Positions 7,012-14,788 are shown, counted from the stretch's first letter. The stretch is DNA of 16,900 nt from JBDKTH01 sp964558295 (GCA_964558295.1 CAZLDQ010000127.1:1-16900); one strand, 5' to 3'. The notes: generated by a model from the letters alone, not told the origin. Numbers and translations: made by a program.

Positions 7012-8589
7012 CTAGCATTTGCCTCGCTTGAGGATCAGGAGGGTAAGGTTTTCTCCTTCGGAAGTGGGGGCGTGCAATTCCAACCGGTCGCAGACGATTG
7101 GGAGCAGTTCTCGCGCTGAGGAGCTAGCATGCCTCGAAAGAAGGTCGGCAAGGCCTGTTTCACCGAGGGGATGGCCATTTGGGGATTGGCCGATGCGCTC
7201 GGTGAAGACCGCCAGCAGTTCCCCGGGTTGCAGGTGGTGTTCGAGTTGCTGGTAACCGCTCTCCGGGCTTTCCCCCAAAACCGGGGCAGCCTGGGTGAGG
7301 CTTTGCCAGCCGTCGGGACGCACCAGGATCGCTCGAAGCTCGCCAGCACTCGCACACCGCACTCGACCGGTCGCAGTCTCCACAAGCCCACAGTAGAGCG
7401 AGGCAAACTGATCGCCGGCCGAACCGGTCCATAGGGTCAGATTGATCTGCTTGAGCAGTGCGGCCGCGTCGCGGTGGTATTGGGCGTGCGAACGGAGGGC
7501 CGCACGAAGTGTTCCAGCCGTCATGGCACCTTCCAGGCCCCGGTTCCTTGCCTCGCCGATCGCCAAGGCGAGAAGCCCTTCGGGCAGGCTGAACCAGTCG
7601 TAAAAGTCGCCGCCCACGGCCTGCCGTTGGGCCGACCAACCGGCAATCTCCCAGCCGTCAAGTTGGGGAGAAACGCTGGGGAGCTGATTGCGCTGGAGCC
7701 GCTCGACCGCCGCGAGTTGGCGTTTCCATTGGGCAGCGGCGGCCCCCTCGTGCAGGAGCATCTCGCGTTCCAGGTCGGCGGCCACGCGGCCGGCCGTGAT
7801 CTCGATGATGTTCGTCTGCTGGTCCGTAAAATCGCGAGAATCCTGGCAGAACATCCAGAGGGTGCCGAGGATCGTCGTGGGGGTGGAAACCGGTACGCAA
7901 ACCGCCGCAGGGAAGTCTTCCGGCGAATTCCAGTGTTTCAGGAGGGTCGTGTCTTCCAGCACCACGGCGTGCCCCAGCATGGCCTCCAGGTCGGCCAAGG
8001 CGCCTTGGAGCGGACGTGGCGGATCAAGGAGTCGATCCTGGGGAATCCCCCAGCAGGAGCGGAGCTTCAGCGACGTCGTGGCTTCATCCAGCATGTACAA
8101 CGCGGCCGCGTGGCAACCGACCGCCTGGGTGCCCCCTTTGAGCACGGCTTGAAGGCGGGCGGCCAGATGCTGCTGCTCGTCACGATGCGGCACCAGCGGC
8201 ACGCCCGCGGCCAGCTCGGCCTCACGCTGCCAGAGGGTGCGCCGCGTGCAGAGCAGTTCGCCCAGCATGTCCCCCACGGCGGCGGCCAACTGGCGCACCG
8301 CCTTCGGCTCAACGCCTGAACGGGAGCATTCCGTGGGACTGACCGGCTCGAGCCTGAGGTGTCCGAGAGTTGCTCCGACGCCCGGGTTCACCGGGGCGGA
8401 CCACGTCAGGTCAGTCGGTTGGCTCAGATCAGGTTGCGCACCCGGCTGATACTGGAGCGACCAACCGGTCACTTGGCGAAACGCCCGCAAGACCCCGGGC
8501 AAGCTCGCCGGACCCGGCTGTTCGCAGCGTGTGCTGGTAGGAGCTTTTTCCTGAAAGATTCGCAGATAATCTGTCTTCGGTTTCGGCAC
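7012..8589 (-). CDS. GAF plus SpoIIE/PP2C-like protein, degenerate catalytic site
   Basis: 525 residues. Residues 1-135 are not assigned. A GAF-like sensor domain spans about 140-275 (YMLDEATTSLKLRSCWGI, CVPVSTPTTILGTLWMF), then a helical linker rich in Ala/Arg, then a SpoIIE/RsbU-type PP2C domain at about 310-523. Proteins of this design dephosphorylate anti-anti-sigma factors in partner-switching signalling. The first metal motif GGDFYD is intact (D328, D331). The usual GD-x-x-GHG reads GEARNRG (346-351), NAGH reads SAGE (414-417), TDG reads TER (463-465), and the final DD-x-T reads EN-LT (513-516). Three of these Asp positions are thus Glu or Asn, so activity may be lost or altered. The GTG start has only a weak GGCGGA-type ribosome site. 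It is cytosolic. No sigma factor or anti-sigma gene adjoins it. Confidence 0.8.
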   Translation of the reverse strand: MPKPKTDYLRIFQEKAPTSTRCEQPGPASLPGVLRAFRQVTGWSLQYQPGAQPDLSQPTDLTWSAPVNPGVGATLGHLRLEPVSPTECSRSGVEPKAVRQLAAAVGDMLGELLCTRRTLWQREAELAAGVPLVPHRDEQQHLAARLQAVLKGGTQAVGCHAAALYMLDEATTSLKLRSCWGIPQDRLLDPPRPLQGALADLEAMLGHAVVLEDTTLLKHWNSPEDFPAAVCVPVSTPTTILGTLWMFCQDSRDFTDQQTNIIEITAGRVAADLEREMLLHEGAAAAQWKRQLAAVERLQRNQLPSVSPQLDGWEIAGWSAQRQAVGGDFYDWFSLPEGLLALAIGEARNRGLEGAMTAGTLRAALRSHAQYHRDAAALLKQINLTLWTGSAGDQFASLYCGLVETATGRVRCASAGELRAILVRPDGWQSLTQAAPVLGESPESGYQQLEHHLQPGELLAVFTERIGQSPNGHPLGETGLADLLSRHASSSARELLPIVCDRLELHAPTSEGENLTLLILKRGKC

Positions 8590-8957
8590 GGACTGTCCGC
8601 CAGGGTTAGGGGAGATCGTCTCGACCGCATCCGTGGCCTGTTTGCCAGATCCGCGCCATGGGGCCCGGATCGCGATATAGCCCTCCAGGGCTACCCATCC
8701 TCTGCAAACGCCCTACCGTCCGTGCTTGATATAGTCTCACATCGGCAGTTCCGCGCGGGATGTGAAGTCTTTTGCCGTAAAGAGGGAAATCATCGCAATC
8801 TGTGCCGATTAGCGGGAGTTGGCCAGCCAATCTCCCGTTGGCAACCCTGGCATTCCGATCCAAGCCGGCCCTATAATCGGGCTTTGACGATTCGACGTTC
8901 AACCCTAGGGGGCTCCCGTCAACAGTTGCCTACCATTGGTGAAATCGCTGGCACATC
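8590..8957. other. Divergent intergenic region, phosphatase-like gene / galM
   Basis: 368 bases without a gene between the divergent starts. It contains an imperfect hairpin, CGGGAGTTGG (8813-8822) with CCAATCTCCCG (8827-8837), one bulged T and loop CCAG. A TATAAT box at 8872-8877 faces galM. No clear promoter for the phosphatase-like gene was seen on the - strand. Confidence 0.5.
8872..8877 (+). promoter_or_regulatory. Candidate -10 box for galM
   Basis: An exact TATAAT lies 80 bases before the galM ATG in otherwise GC-rich sequence. The best -35 partner, TGGCAT at 8848-8853 with an 18-base spacer, is weak, so this is a candidate only. The hairpin at 8813-8837 is just upstream of it and could bind a regulator. 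Confidence 0.4.
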
Positions 8958-10025
8958 ATGAAAACGCTTTCTATTGAACAGAATCGGTTCGGCACAACGG
9001 CCGATGGCGTTGCCGTCGACCGGTACACCTTGCGTAACTCGCAGGGAATGGCCGTCTCGCTGATCACCTATGGGGCAACGGTGACCGAATTGTGGGCCCC
9101 CGACCGCGAGGGGAACATCTCGGATCTCGTCCTGGGATTCGACAATCTTGCCCAGTATGAGTCCGAGAGTCCGTATTTTGGCTGTACGGTCGGCCGAGTC
9201 GCCTTTCGCATCGTGGAGGGGCAATTCTCGCTCAACGGCAAGACCTACCAGTTGACCCGCAATAACCAAGGCCGGCATCACTTGCACGGCGGCACCAAGG
9301 GATTCAGCCGAGTCGTCTGGAAAGCCGAGCCGCAAGAGCAGGCGAATGCGGTGGCGGTGAAGCTCACCCACGTCAGTCCTGACGGGGATCAGGGATACCC
9401 TGGCAATCTTCAGGTGACCGCCGTCCACACGCTCAATGAACAAAACGAACTGCGAATCGACTACTCGGCCACTACCGACCAGCCCACACCGGTCAACCTG
9501 ACCCATCACGGCTATTTCAATCTGGCGGGAGCGGGCTCCGGCGACGTTTTAGGACATGTCGTGCGGATCGATGCTGAGCGCTACTCGCCAACCAATGCGG
9601 CCTTGTGTCCGACCGGGCAACTCGCCCCCGTTGCCGGAACGCCCTTCGACTTCACCCGTCCGATGACGATTGGCGCCCGCGTCGGCCAAGCGCAAGGGGT
9701 AGCCGACGGTTACGATTTGGCCTATTTATATCGGCCGTGCGAGGGCGAATTGGCCTCGGTGGCTTTGGTTGAAGAGCCGCACACGGGCCGTCGCATGGAA
9801 GTGCTCACCACTGAGCCGGCGATTATCTTCTATACGGGCCAGTACCTCGATGGTACGCTCAGGGGAAAGCGCGGACAGCGGTATTCCAAACACGGCGGTT
9901 TGTGTCTGGAGCCAGGGCGTCTGCCCGACGCGGTCCATCACGCGCAGTTTCCCTCCGTGATCCTGCAGCCCGGAGAGACCTATCGACACACGTGTGTCTA
10001 TCGCTTCCTGCCGCCGGCAGGGTGA
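8958..10025 (+). CDS. galM: Aldose 1-epimerase (mutarotase)
   Basis: 355 residues, the normal length. The enzyme interconverts the alpha and beta anomers of aldoses such as galactose and glucose. Family landmarks are in order: SLITYGATVTELWAPDR near the N-terminus, GRVAFRI, GRHHLHGG at 105-112, the catalytic-His segment NLTHHGYFNLAG (H183/H184), and LCLEPGRLPDAVHH with the catalytic-base Glu at 318. The more common form of the last motif is LETQ; here LEPG keeps the Glu. There is no signal peptide, so it acts in the cytosol. No Leloir-pathway gene adjoins it, so it is a single-gene unit, and the convergent fabF lies 127 bases downstream. ATG 8958 is the first sensible start, with no strong Shine-Dalgarno (GGTGA 16 bases before). 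No clear terminator is seen in 10026-10152. Confidence 0.95.
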   Translation: MKTLSIEQNRFGTTADGVAVDRYTLRNSQGMAVSLITYGATVTELWAPDREGNISDLVLGFDNLAQYESESPYFGCTVGRVAFRIVEGQFSLNGKTYQLTRNNQGRHHLHGGTKGFSRVVWKAEPQEQANAVAVKLTHVSPDGDQGYPGNLQVTAVHTLNEQNELRIDYSATTDQPTPVNLTHHGYFNLAGAGSGDVLGHVVRIDAERYSPTNAALCPTGQLAPVAGTPFDFTRPMTIGARVGQAQGVADGYDLAYLYRPCEGELASVALVEEPHTGRRMEVLTTEPAIIFYTGQYLDGTLRGKRGQRYSKHGGLCLEPGRLPDAVHHAQFPSVILQPGETYRHTCVYRFLPPAG

Positions 10026-10152
10026 TTGAACGGGCGCTACGCGTGGGCCAATTGTCAGAAGCCGATCCCGTTGCGTTCGGCACAAGGGCCTCGCATCAAA
10101 CAAGATCGTTGCGCCCCACGTGGAGACGGACGGAGTGGAGCTCGGAGCCCAC

Positions 10153-11436
10153 TTAGCCGGTGTACCGCTGGGCGACGAGGGTGATATTCTGACCGCCGAA
10201 CCCGAAGCTGTTGGTCAGGGCCGTATCACAACGGACCTCCCGGGCGACGTTCGGCACATAGTCCAAATCGCAATCGGGATCCAGGGTCTCGTAGTTGATC
10301 GTCGGCGGCAATACGTTGTCACGGATTGCCAACAGGCAGATGATCAACTCGGTGGCCCCGGCGGCGGCGATCAGATGCCCCATCATGCTCTTCGTGCTGG
10401 AGACGGGCACCTTATAGGCTTGCTCGCCGAAGGTCTGCTTGATGGCCAGGGTCTCGACCTTATCGTTGACACTCGTACTCGTGCCGTGGGCGTTGATATA
10501 GTCGATGTCGGTGACGTTCAAACCCGCGTCGGCCAGCGCCATCCGAATACAACTGATCGCGCCACGGCCTTCGGGATGGGTGTCCGTAATGCGGAAGGCG
10601 TCGGCCGTTGAGCCGTAGCCGGAGATTTCCCCGTAAATCCTCGCACCACGAGCCTTCGCGTGTTCGAGTTCTTCGAGGACGAGCATTCCGGACCCTTCGC
10701 CCAACACGAAGCCGTCGCGATTGCGGTCGAAGGGACGCGACGCCTTCTGGGGTGGGCCGTCATAGGTGCTCAGCGCAGTGAGCAGATTGAAACCGGTCAC
10801 GCCGAACGGATGGATCATCGTGTGGGTGCCACCGGAGAGCATCACGTCGGCTTCACCCCGGCGGATGATTTCCACGGCCTCGCCGACCGCCTGGCTGCTG
10901 GCTGCGCAAGCCGTCAGGCAGTTGACGTTCGGTCCCTGGGCGTTGAACAGGCTGGCCAGATGCCCGGCCGGCATGTTGGGCTCTTGCTCCAGTTCGACCG
11001 TCGGATGGAGGATCTCCAAGCCGGTCTTGATGAACTTGCCGATATCCAGGCCATCGTCGGTCAGCGCTGCAACCATCATTTGGGTGAAGCGGTTGAAGTC
11101 CTGTTGACCTTCGCCGCTGCCGGTGTAGACGCCGAAGCGAGTCGGATCGATCCGGTTAAGGTCGAGCCCGGAATCGGCCACGGCCTTCTTGGCCGCGCCG
11201 ACGGCAAAGTGAGTGTGCCGGCCCTGATATTTCCAATCCTCGGGATTCTCGCCCACGTCGCTGAGATCCCAGTCGCGAACCTCGGCCGAGATCTTCGTGG
11301 GGAAGTTGCTGGCGTCAAATAGGCTGATGTAACCGATCCCGGACTCGCCGTTGAGCAGACGCTTCCACACAGTCTCAACATCCGCGCCCATCGGAGTCAC
11401 CATGCCAATCCCAGTGACCACAACGCGTCGTTTCAT
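10153..11436 (-). CDS. fabF: 3-oxoacyl-ACP synthase II (KAS II)
   Basis: 427 residues, typical of FabF. It condenses malonyl-ACP with acyl-ACP to lengthen the chain. The catalytic Cys-His-His set is intact: C177 in LTACAASS, H317 in NAHGTSTSVND and H354 in TKSMMGHLIAAAGATE, with K349 and the glycine-rich NSFGFGGQN at 410-417. GGAGGAA stands 7 bases before the ATG. The start overlaps the stop of the upstream dehydratase-like gene (ATGA), pointing to coupled translation. This is the last gene of the fab operon. It is cytosolic. Whether it serves bulk fatty acid synthesis or a special acyl chain cannot be read from the sequence. Confidence 0.95.
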   Translation of the reverse strand: MKRRVVVTGIGMVTPMGADVETVWKRLLNGESGIGYISLFDASNFPTKISAEVRDWDLSDVGENPEDWKYQGRHTHFAVGAAKKAVADSGLDLNRIDPTRFGVYTGSGEGQQDFNRFTQMMVAALTDDGLDIGKFIKTGLEILHPTVELEQEPNMPAGHLASLFNAQGPNVNCLTACAASSQAVGEAVEIIRRGEADVMLSGGTHTMIHPFGVTGFNLLTALSTYDGPPQKASRPFDRNRDGFVLGEGSGMLVLEELEHAKARGARIYGEISGYGSTADAFRITDTHPEGRGAISCIRMALADAGLNVTDIDYINAHGTSTSVNDKVETLAIKQTFGEQAYKVPVSSTKSMMGHLIAAAGATELIICLLAIRDNVLPPTINYETLDPDCDLDYVPNVAREVRCDTALTNSFGFGGQNITLVAQRYTG

Positions 11437-11966
11437 GCTTCAGTTCCTCCAGAAAGCAATCGGACCAGCTCCAGCGGTTCGGCCAGACGCGATCCGTCTG
11501 CGGCTCGCCCGACCTCGTAGGCCTTAAGCGTCCGCATCATGCGCAGATAGGACTCGGGTTCGAAGAGGGCCGTGGCCACGTGATCGTCGGGCAATTGGGC
11601 GAAGACGATCTCCGCTTGCGCTTGCAACGTGTCGCCTTTGTGACTCGTCGCGGTCACCATGGCTCCGTCTTTATGGATGTACTCCACGGTCGTGGTGTAA
11701 ACCAACGAGTCGCCGGGGACGGCCTCGCAGAAGAACTGCACCCGGGGGATCTTGGCCAGCACAACTTTCTCCTGAAAGCGGCCGTGTTCGCAAACCAACA
11801 GCCCGCCGGTTTGCGCCATCCCCTCGATGATCAGGGAGTGCGGCATGACCGGATAACCCGGGAAATGGTCGTGGAGATGCTCTTCGGCCAACGAGATATT
11901 TTTTACCGCCTTCGCGTAGCGGCCACTCTCAAACTCCAGGAATCGGTCGATCCAATACCAACGCAT
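11433..11966 (-). CDS. FabZ-like 3-hydroxyacyl-ACP dehydratase (hotdog fold)
   Basis: 177 residues from ATG 11966, slightly longer than usual FabZ (about 150). The active-site helix region reads HFPGYPVMPHSLIIEGMAQ. The FabZ pair is present as H34 and E48 at the normal 14-residue spacing, but the usual P-G-V after PVM is P-H-S, next to the active site. The C-terminal 30 residues go beyond the hotdog core. The frame is open further upstream to 12041, but those 25 residues lack family character and would overlap the carrier protein gene, so I chose 11966. Only a weak AAGAA lies before it. It overlaps fabF by 4 bases. It is a paralogue of the first gene of the operon and may differ in chain-length preference or be an accessory partner. 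Confidence 0.85.
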   Translation of the reverse strand: MRWYWIDRFLEFESGRYAKAVKNISLAEEHLHDHFPGYPVMPHSLIIEGMAQTGGLLVCEHGRFQEKVVLAKIPRVQFFCEAVPGDSLVYTTTVEYIHKDGAMVTATSHKGDTLQAQAEIVFAQLPDDHVATALFEPESYLRMMRTLKAYEVGRAADGSRLAEPLELVRLLSGGTEA

Positions 11967-12001
11967 GGTGTAGTTCTTCGTGCGACAAAGCCGGCTGGGC
12001 G

Positions 12002-12394
12002 TCAGCCGGTGACCTGAACCTTGGTTTCCACAAAACGGCACATGTCGGCCACGGTCAGTACGTTGCCAAAGTCCTGCACGACGGGGTTTTTTGCGAAGGC
12101 ATCGAGGTTGGCGAACGGCATCCGCTTGCGCAGCTCGGCCAGCCCGGCCTCCGTCACCCGGCCGTCCTGGACGTAGGTCGCGTTGGTCAACACGTCCTCG
12201 GGGAACAACTCGCCGCGGGGAATTTTGATATCAAACGCTTTTTCCAGACGGAACACAATATCCAGAAAGTCAATCGACTCGGCGCCCAGGTCGCCCACCA
12301 ACGTGGCTTCGGGGGTCACCTCGTCCTCATCCACTCCCAAGGCGTCGACGAGAGCGTGCTGGATCTTCTCAAAAATTTCGTCCTTTGTCGGCAT
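12002..12394 (-). CDS. Acyl carrier protein with a large internal insertion
   Basis: 130 residues instead of the usual 75-85. The N-terminal part is a standard ACP: helix I (EIFEKIQHALVDALGV), then DLGAESIDFLD with the phosphopantetheine Ser at 40, then helix II (DIVFRLEKAFDIKIP). The sequence TVADMCRFVETKV at 114-126 resembles the normal last helix. About 48 residues (roughly 64-112, with TEAGLAELRKRMPF and NLDAFAKNPVVQDFG) are inserted between them. GGAGG 9 bases before ATG 12394 fixes the start. A longer frame to 12463 is not needed. It carries the growing chain for the flanking fab enzymes after 4'-phosphopantetheinylation. No transferase gene is nearby. Confidence 0.9.
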   Translation of the reverse strand: MPTKDEIFEKIQHALVDALGVDEDEVTPEATLVGDLGAESIDFLDIVFRLEKAFDIKIPRGELFPEDVLTNATYVQDGRVTEAGLAELRKRMPFANLDAFAKNPVVQDFGNVLTVADMCRFVETKVQVTG

Positions 12395-12480
12395 TTCTCT
12401 CAACCTCCAAAACACATCATTTGCCAAAGACCCCGGGGGTCGACGTCCCGGTTGTCCGTTCAATGGATAACTACCGTCGT

Positions 12481-13233
12481 TCAGTAGCCGCCGAGACTCA
12501 ACCCGCCGTCGACCCGAATCACCTGCCCAGTCAGGTAGCTGGCCTCATCGCTGGCCAGAAAAGCAACGACCCTGGCGATCTCCTCCGGTTTTCCAACGCG
12601 TTTGAGGGGAATGATCTCCTTGAGTTTGTCCCCGACGATCCCACGGACCGCCTGGCTCATATCAGTCTCGATCATCCCCGGCGCCACGGCATTGACGCGG
12701 ATCTTCCGTTGGGCCAGTTCCTTGGCCATTCCGCGGGTCATCCCGTTGATGCCCCCTTTGCTGGCCGCATAGTTGACCTGGCCCCGCGAGGCGAATTCAG
12801 CCGCAGTGCTCGACAGGTTCACAATACTTCCGCTCCGCTGGTACATCATCTGTTGTACGACGGCGCGGCAATAGTTGTAGGTGCCGAAGAGATTCGTCTG
12901 GAGCACATCGTCCCACTGGTCCGCGGTCATCGATCCCAGCAGCCCGTCGCGGACAATGCCAGCCGAGTTGATCAAGATATCCAGCCGTCCCCGCTGCTCG
13001 ACGATCTCATCGACAATCTGCTGTGCCCGCGCCGCGTCGCGCACATCCCCCTGCACAGCGCGGACTTTAGCCCCTTGTGCTTCCAGTTCCTTCGCCAGGC
13101 CTTCGGCGGCCTCCCGTTGGCTGTTATAGACGAAGACGACCTCGGCGCCTTCGACGGCCAACTGAACCACACATGCCCGGCCAATCCCGCGGCTGCCTCC
13201 GGTTACTAACGCTATTTTGCCTTCAAATCGCAT
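12481..13233 (-). CDS. fabG: 3-oxoacyl-ACP reductase (SDR family)
   Basis: 250 residues, the usual FabG length. It is a cytosolic short-chain dehydrogenase that reduces 3-oxoacyl-ACP with NADPH. The cofactor motif TGGSRGIG is at 11-18, GDV near 62, and NSAG (usually NNAG) at 89-92. The catalytic set N114, S142, Y155 and K159 (VNYAASKGG) is complete. VAPGMIETDM and the C-terminal LTGQVIRVDGGL are typical of FabG. It is second in the operon, 66 bases after the first dehydratase-like gene and 86 before the carrier protein. The ribosome site is weak (AGGAC about 11 bases upstream). In a fab operon a FabG role is much more likely than another SDR activity. Confidence 0.95.
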   Translation of the reverse strand: MRFEGKIALVTGGSRGIGRACVVQLAVEGAEVVFVYNSQREAAEGLAKELEAQGAKVRAVQGDVRDAARAQQIVDEIVEQRGRLDILINSAGIVRDGLLGSMTADQWDDVLQTNLFGTYNYCRAVVQQMMYQRSGSIVNLSSTAAEFASRGQVNYAASKGGINGMTRGMAKELAQRKIRVNAVAPGMIETDMSQAVRGIVGDKLKEIIPLKRVGKPEEIARVVAFLASDEASYLTGQVIRVDGGLSLGGY

Positions 13234-13299
13234 TGCACTAGGGTCCTACCGTGGAACTCCGCTCAAATGGCCTGCGGCGAATCGTGACCGGTGAGGCGG

Positions 13300-13800
13300 T
13301 CAGCATCCGGACGATTTAGTGCCTTCCCCGTTCGGTCGCCACAACAAAGCAAACAACTCACGCATTTCCCGGCGAACGACCTCATCCGAGGCCGCGAGGC
13401 TCGGCTCACGGTCGGCGAGGTTGTATCGCTGGAGCACCAAACGTCCACTGACGGTCGTTCGCCCCTCGACGCTCCCGCTCGCCTTGAGCGTCGTCTCGCC
13501 ATCCGTCTGCTTGACGATCTCGGCGGTCACCTGAAGCGTCTGTCCCGGCTCGATGAATTGGCCGTATTTGACGTTCTTGGCCTCTTGGAGCACGACCATG
13601 CTATGCCGGAAATCCTCGCCGGCCCGCACCAACCACGCCCCCGCCTGAGTCATCGCCTCGAGCATCAAGACCCCTGGCATCACGGGAAACTGGGGGAAAT
13701 GATCCGCCAGATATTCCTCGGCCAACGAGAGAGTCTTGACCGCAGCGATGCGCTCACCGAGCTGCAGTTCGTCGATCCGGTCTAACAGAGAAAATCGCAT
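13300..13800 (-). CDS. fabZ: FabZ-like 3-hydroxyacyl-ACP dehydratase, first gene of fab operon
   Basis: 166 residues from ATG 13800. The hotdog signature is HFPQFPVMPGVLMLEAMTQ, with H34 and E48 at the spacing of the FabZ active site and at exactly the same residue numbers as in the second dehydratase-like gene downstream. The two are paralogues. It dehydrates 3-hydroxyacyl-ACP to trans-2-enoyl-ACP. The frame is open to 13941, but the -10 box of the likely promoter (13864-13869) lies inside that extension, which supports 13800. No clear Shine-Dalgarno precedes it. The last 25 residues are charged and outside the fold. Confidence 0.88.
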   Translation of the reverse strand: MRFSLLDRIDELQLGERIAAVKTLSLAEEYLADHFPQFPVMPGVLMLEAMTQAGAWLVRAGEDFRHSMVVLQEAKNVKYGQFIEPGQTLQVTAEIVKQTDGETTLKASGSVEGRTTVSGRLVLQRYNLADREPSLAASDEVVRREMRELFALLWRPNGEGTKSSGC

Positions 13801-13863
13801 GGATATCTTGGCAGGCTGTTCGGGCTGCGCAAGCTGTACCTGGGTCCGAGAATTAAACCATCT

Positions 13864-13892
13864 AGTATAGTGGGCCGCCTTGGGGTCCACAA
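13864..13892 (-). promoter_or_regulatory. Promoter of the fab operon
   Basis: On the - strand TTGTGG (13892-13887) is followed after exactly 17 bases by TATACT (13869-13864), a near-consensus -10 box. The first gene starts 64 bases downstream. No other gene lies between, and all five fab genes follow on the same strand with gaps under 90 bases and no obvious internal terminator, so one transcript is likely. Confidence 0.6.
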
Positions 13893-14314
13893 CGGCGAAT
13901 CGAAGGAAACGGCCTTCGGTTCTAAACTGAGGGAAGGCCACATCTTACGAAATCCCACGCCCCGCACAAGCCCGAATCGTCACGCTCAACCGTTTTTCGG
14001 GACGCGCCAAGCAGCAGGCCTATTCTGGGTTCTGGGGGACGTTTACACCGCCATTTCCTCACCCCCCACGTTGCAGGCCTGTTCTGCCAAAATGACAGAC
14101 ATGGCTTGGCCGCAATTTGAGGCTGGCGGCGCAACCCATTGTGCGCCAAGGTCTAGCGACGATGCGCCGAGATTCGGCACGCCCTTTGCTTTCCCCTCTC
14201 TTGCCGGCCAGAATTCTGGCGTCCTGCGACTCGATCTCTGGCCATACCGGCTTTGGATCGGTCGCGATCGCTAGTGGAATTGAGTGTAGGACTCGAGCAA
14301 GAGGAGATCGCACA
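13893..14314. other. Divergent region between fab operon and hsp20 genes
   Basis: Over 400 bases without a credible gene; open frames here lack family character. It holds nested inverted repeats CTTGGC/GCCAAG (14105-14110, 14145-14150) and GGCGCA/TGCGCC (14128-14133, 14142-14147). It also holds the palindrome described separately and a weak promoter-like pair TTGGAT-16-TGGAAT (14253-14280) facing the hsp20 genes. I saw no clear CIRCE element. Confidence 0.45.
14207..14220. promoter_or_regulatory. 14-bp perfect palindrome upstream of hsp20 genes
   Basis: GCCAGAATTCTGGC is its own reverse complement, 94 bases before the first hsp20 ATG and just upstream of the weak promoter-like pair. The form suits a dimeric regulator such as a heat-shock repressor or activator, but it matches neither CIRCE nor another heat-shock operator I know. 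Confidence 0.35.
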
Positions 14315-14761
14315 ATGGTCTTCGCGTACAATGCTGTTTCACGGGATCCTCTCCGGCAACTTCAGCGGGAAATGGATCGGTTCTTTCGAGGGGTCATTCA
14401 GGAGGTTGCCGATGGGGGGTGGCCTTGGGGCAGCCGTGGGCAACCGGCCGTCAATGTCTGGGAGGACAACGACGCGGTGAACGTCGAGATGGAAGTCCCC
14501 GGCGTCAAAAGCGACCAGATCGACATTGCCGTGGTTGGCAACGAGCTGACCGTCAAGGTCGATCGCCCCGCCTCCGCTTGGGATGGAGCGACCGTCCATC
14601 GTCAGGAACGGCCCACCGGTTCACACAGCCGCACGCTCCGGCTGCCGACGGAAGTGGCCTCCGATCGGGTGGAGGCCTCGCTGCAAAACGGGGTGCTGAC
14701 CATCACGCTACCGAAAGCTGAGGCTGCAAAACCCCGAAAAATCCAGGTCAACACGAAATGA
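14315..14761 (+). CDS. Hsp20 small heat shock protein, first of tandem pair
   Basis: 148 residues from ATG 14315, which has GAGGAG (14301-14306) 8 bases upstream. The frame is open to 14117, but that extension is not family-like. The N-terminus RDPLRQLQREMDRFF is typical. The alpha-crystallin domain runs from about PAVNVWEDNDAVNVEMEVPG to the signature ASLQNGVLTITLPKAE, and the C-terminal I-x-V motif (RKIQVNTK) mediates oligomer contacts. It is an ATP-independent holdase that binds unfolding proteins in the cytosol. It is followed 27 bases later by a second hsp20, so the two are co-transcribed and could form mixed oligomers. Confidence 0.95.
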   Translation: MVFAYNAVSRDPLRQLQREMDRFFRGVIQEVADGGWPWGSRGQPAVNVWEDNDAVNVEMEVPGVKSDQIDIAVVGNELTVKVDRPASAWDGATVHRQERPTGSHSRTLRLPTEVASDRVEASLQNGVLTITLPKAEAAKPRKIQVNTK

Positions 14762-14788
14762 CTCGCTTGCAGGAACAGGAGTAGAACC

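Noticed and set aside
7474..8319. Long + strand open frame opposite the SpoIIE-like gene
   Set aside because: Antisense shadow without motifs; the - strand frame has clear GAF and PP2C-like signatures.
14256..14269. GATCG-GTCG-CGATC inverted repeat as a CIRCE-like site
   Set aside because: Only five-base arms with no match to CIRCE (TTAGCACTC-N9-GAGTGCTAA); likely chance.
13870..14274. Possible + strand gene in the fab/hsp20 divergent region
   Set aside because: No ribosome site and no protein character; it overlaps the fab promoter and the palindrome upstream of hsp20.
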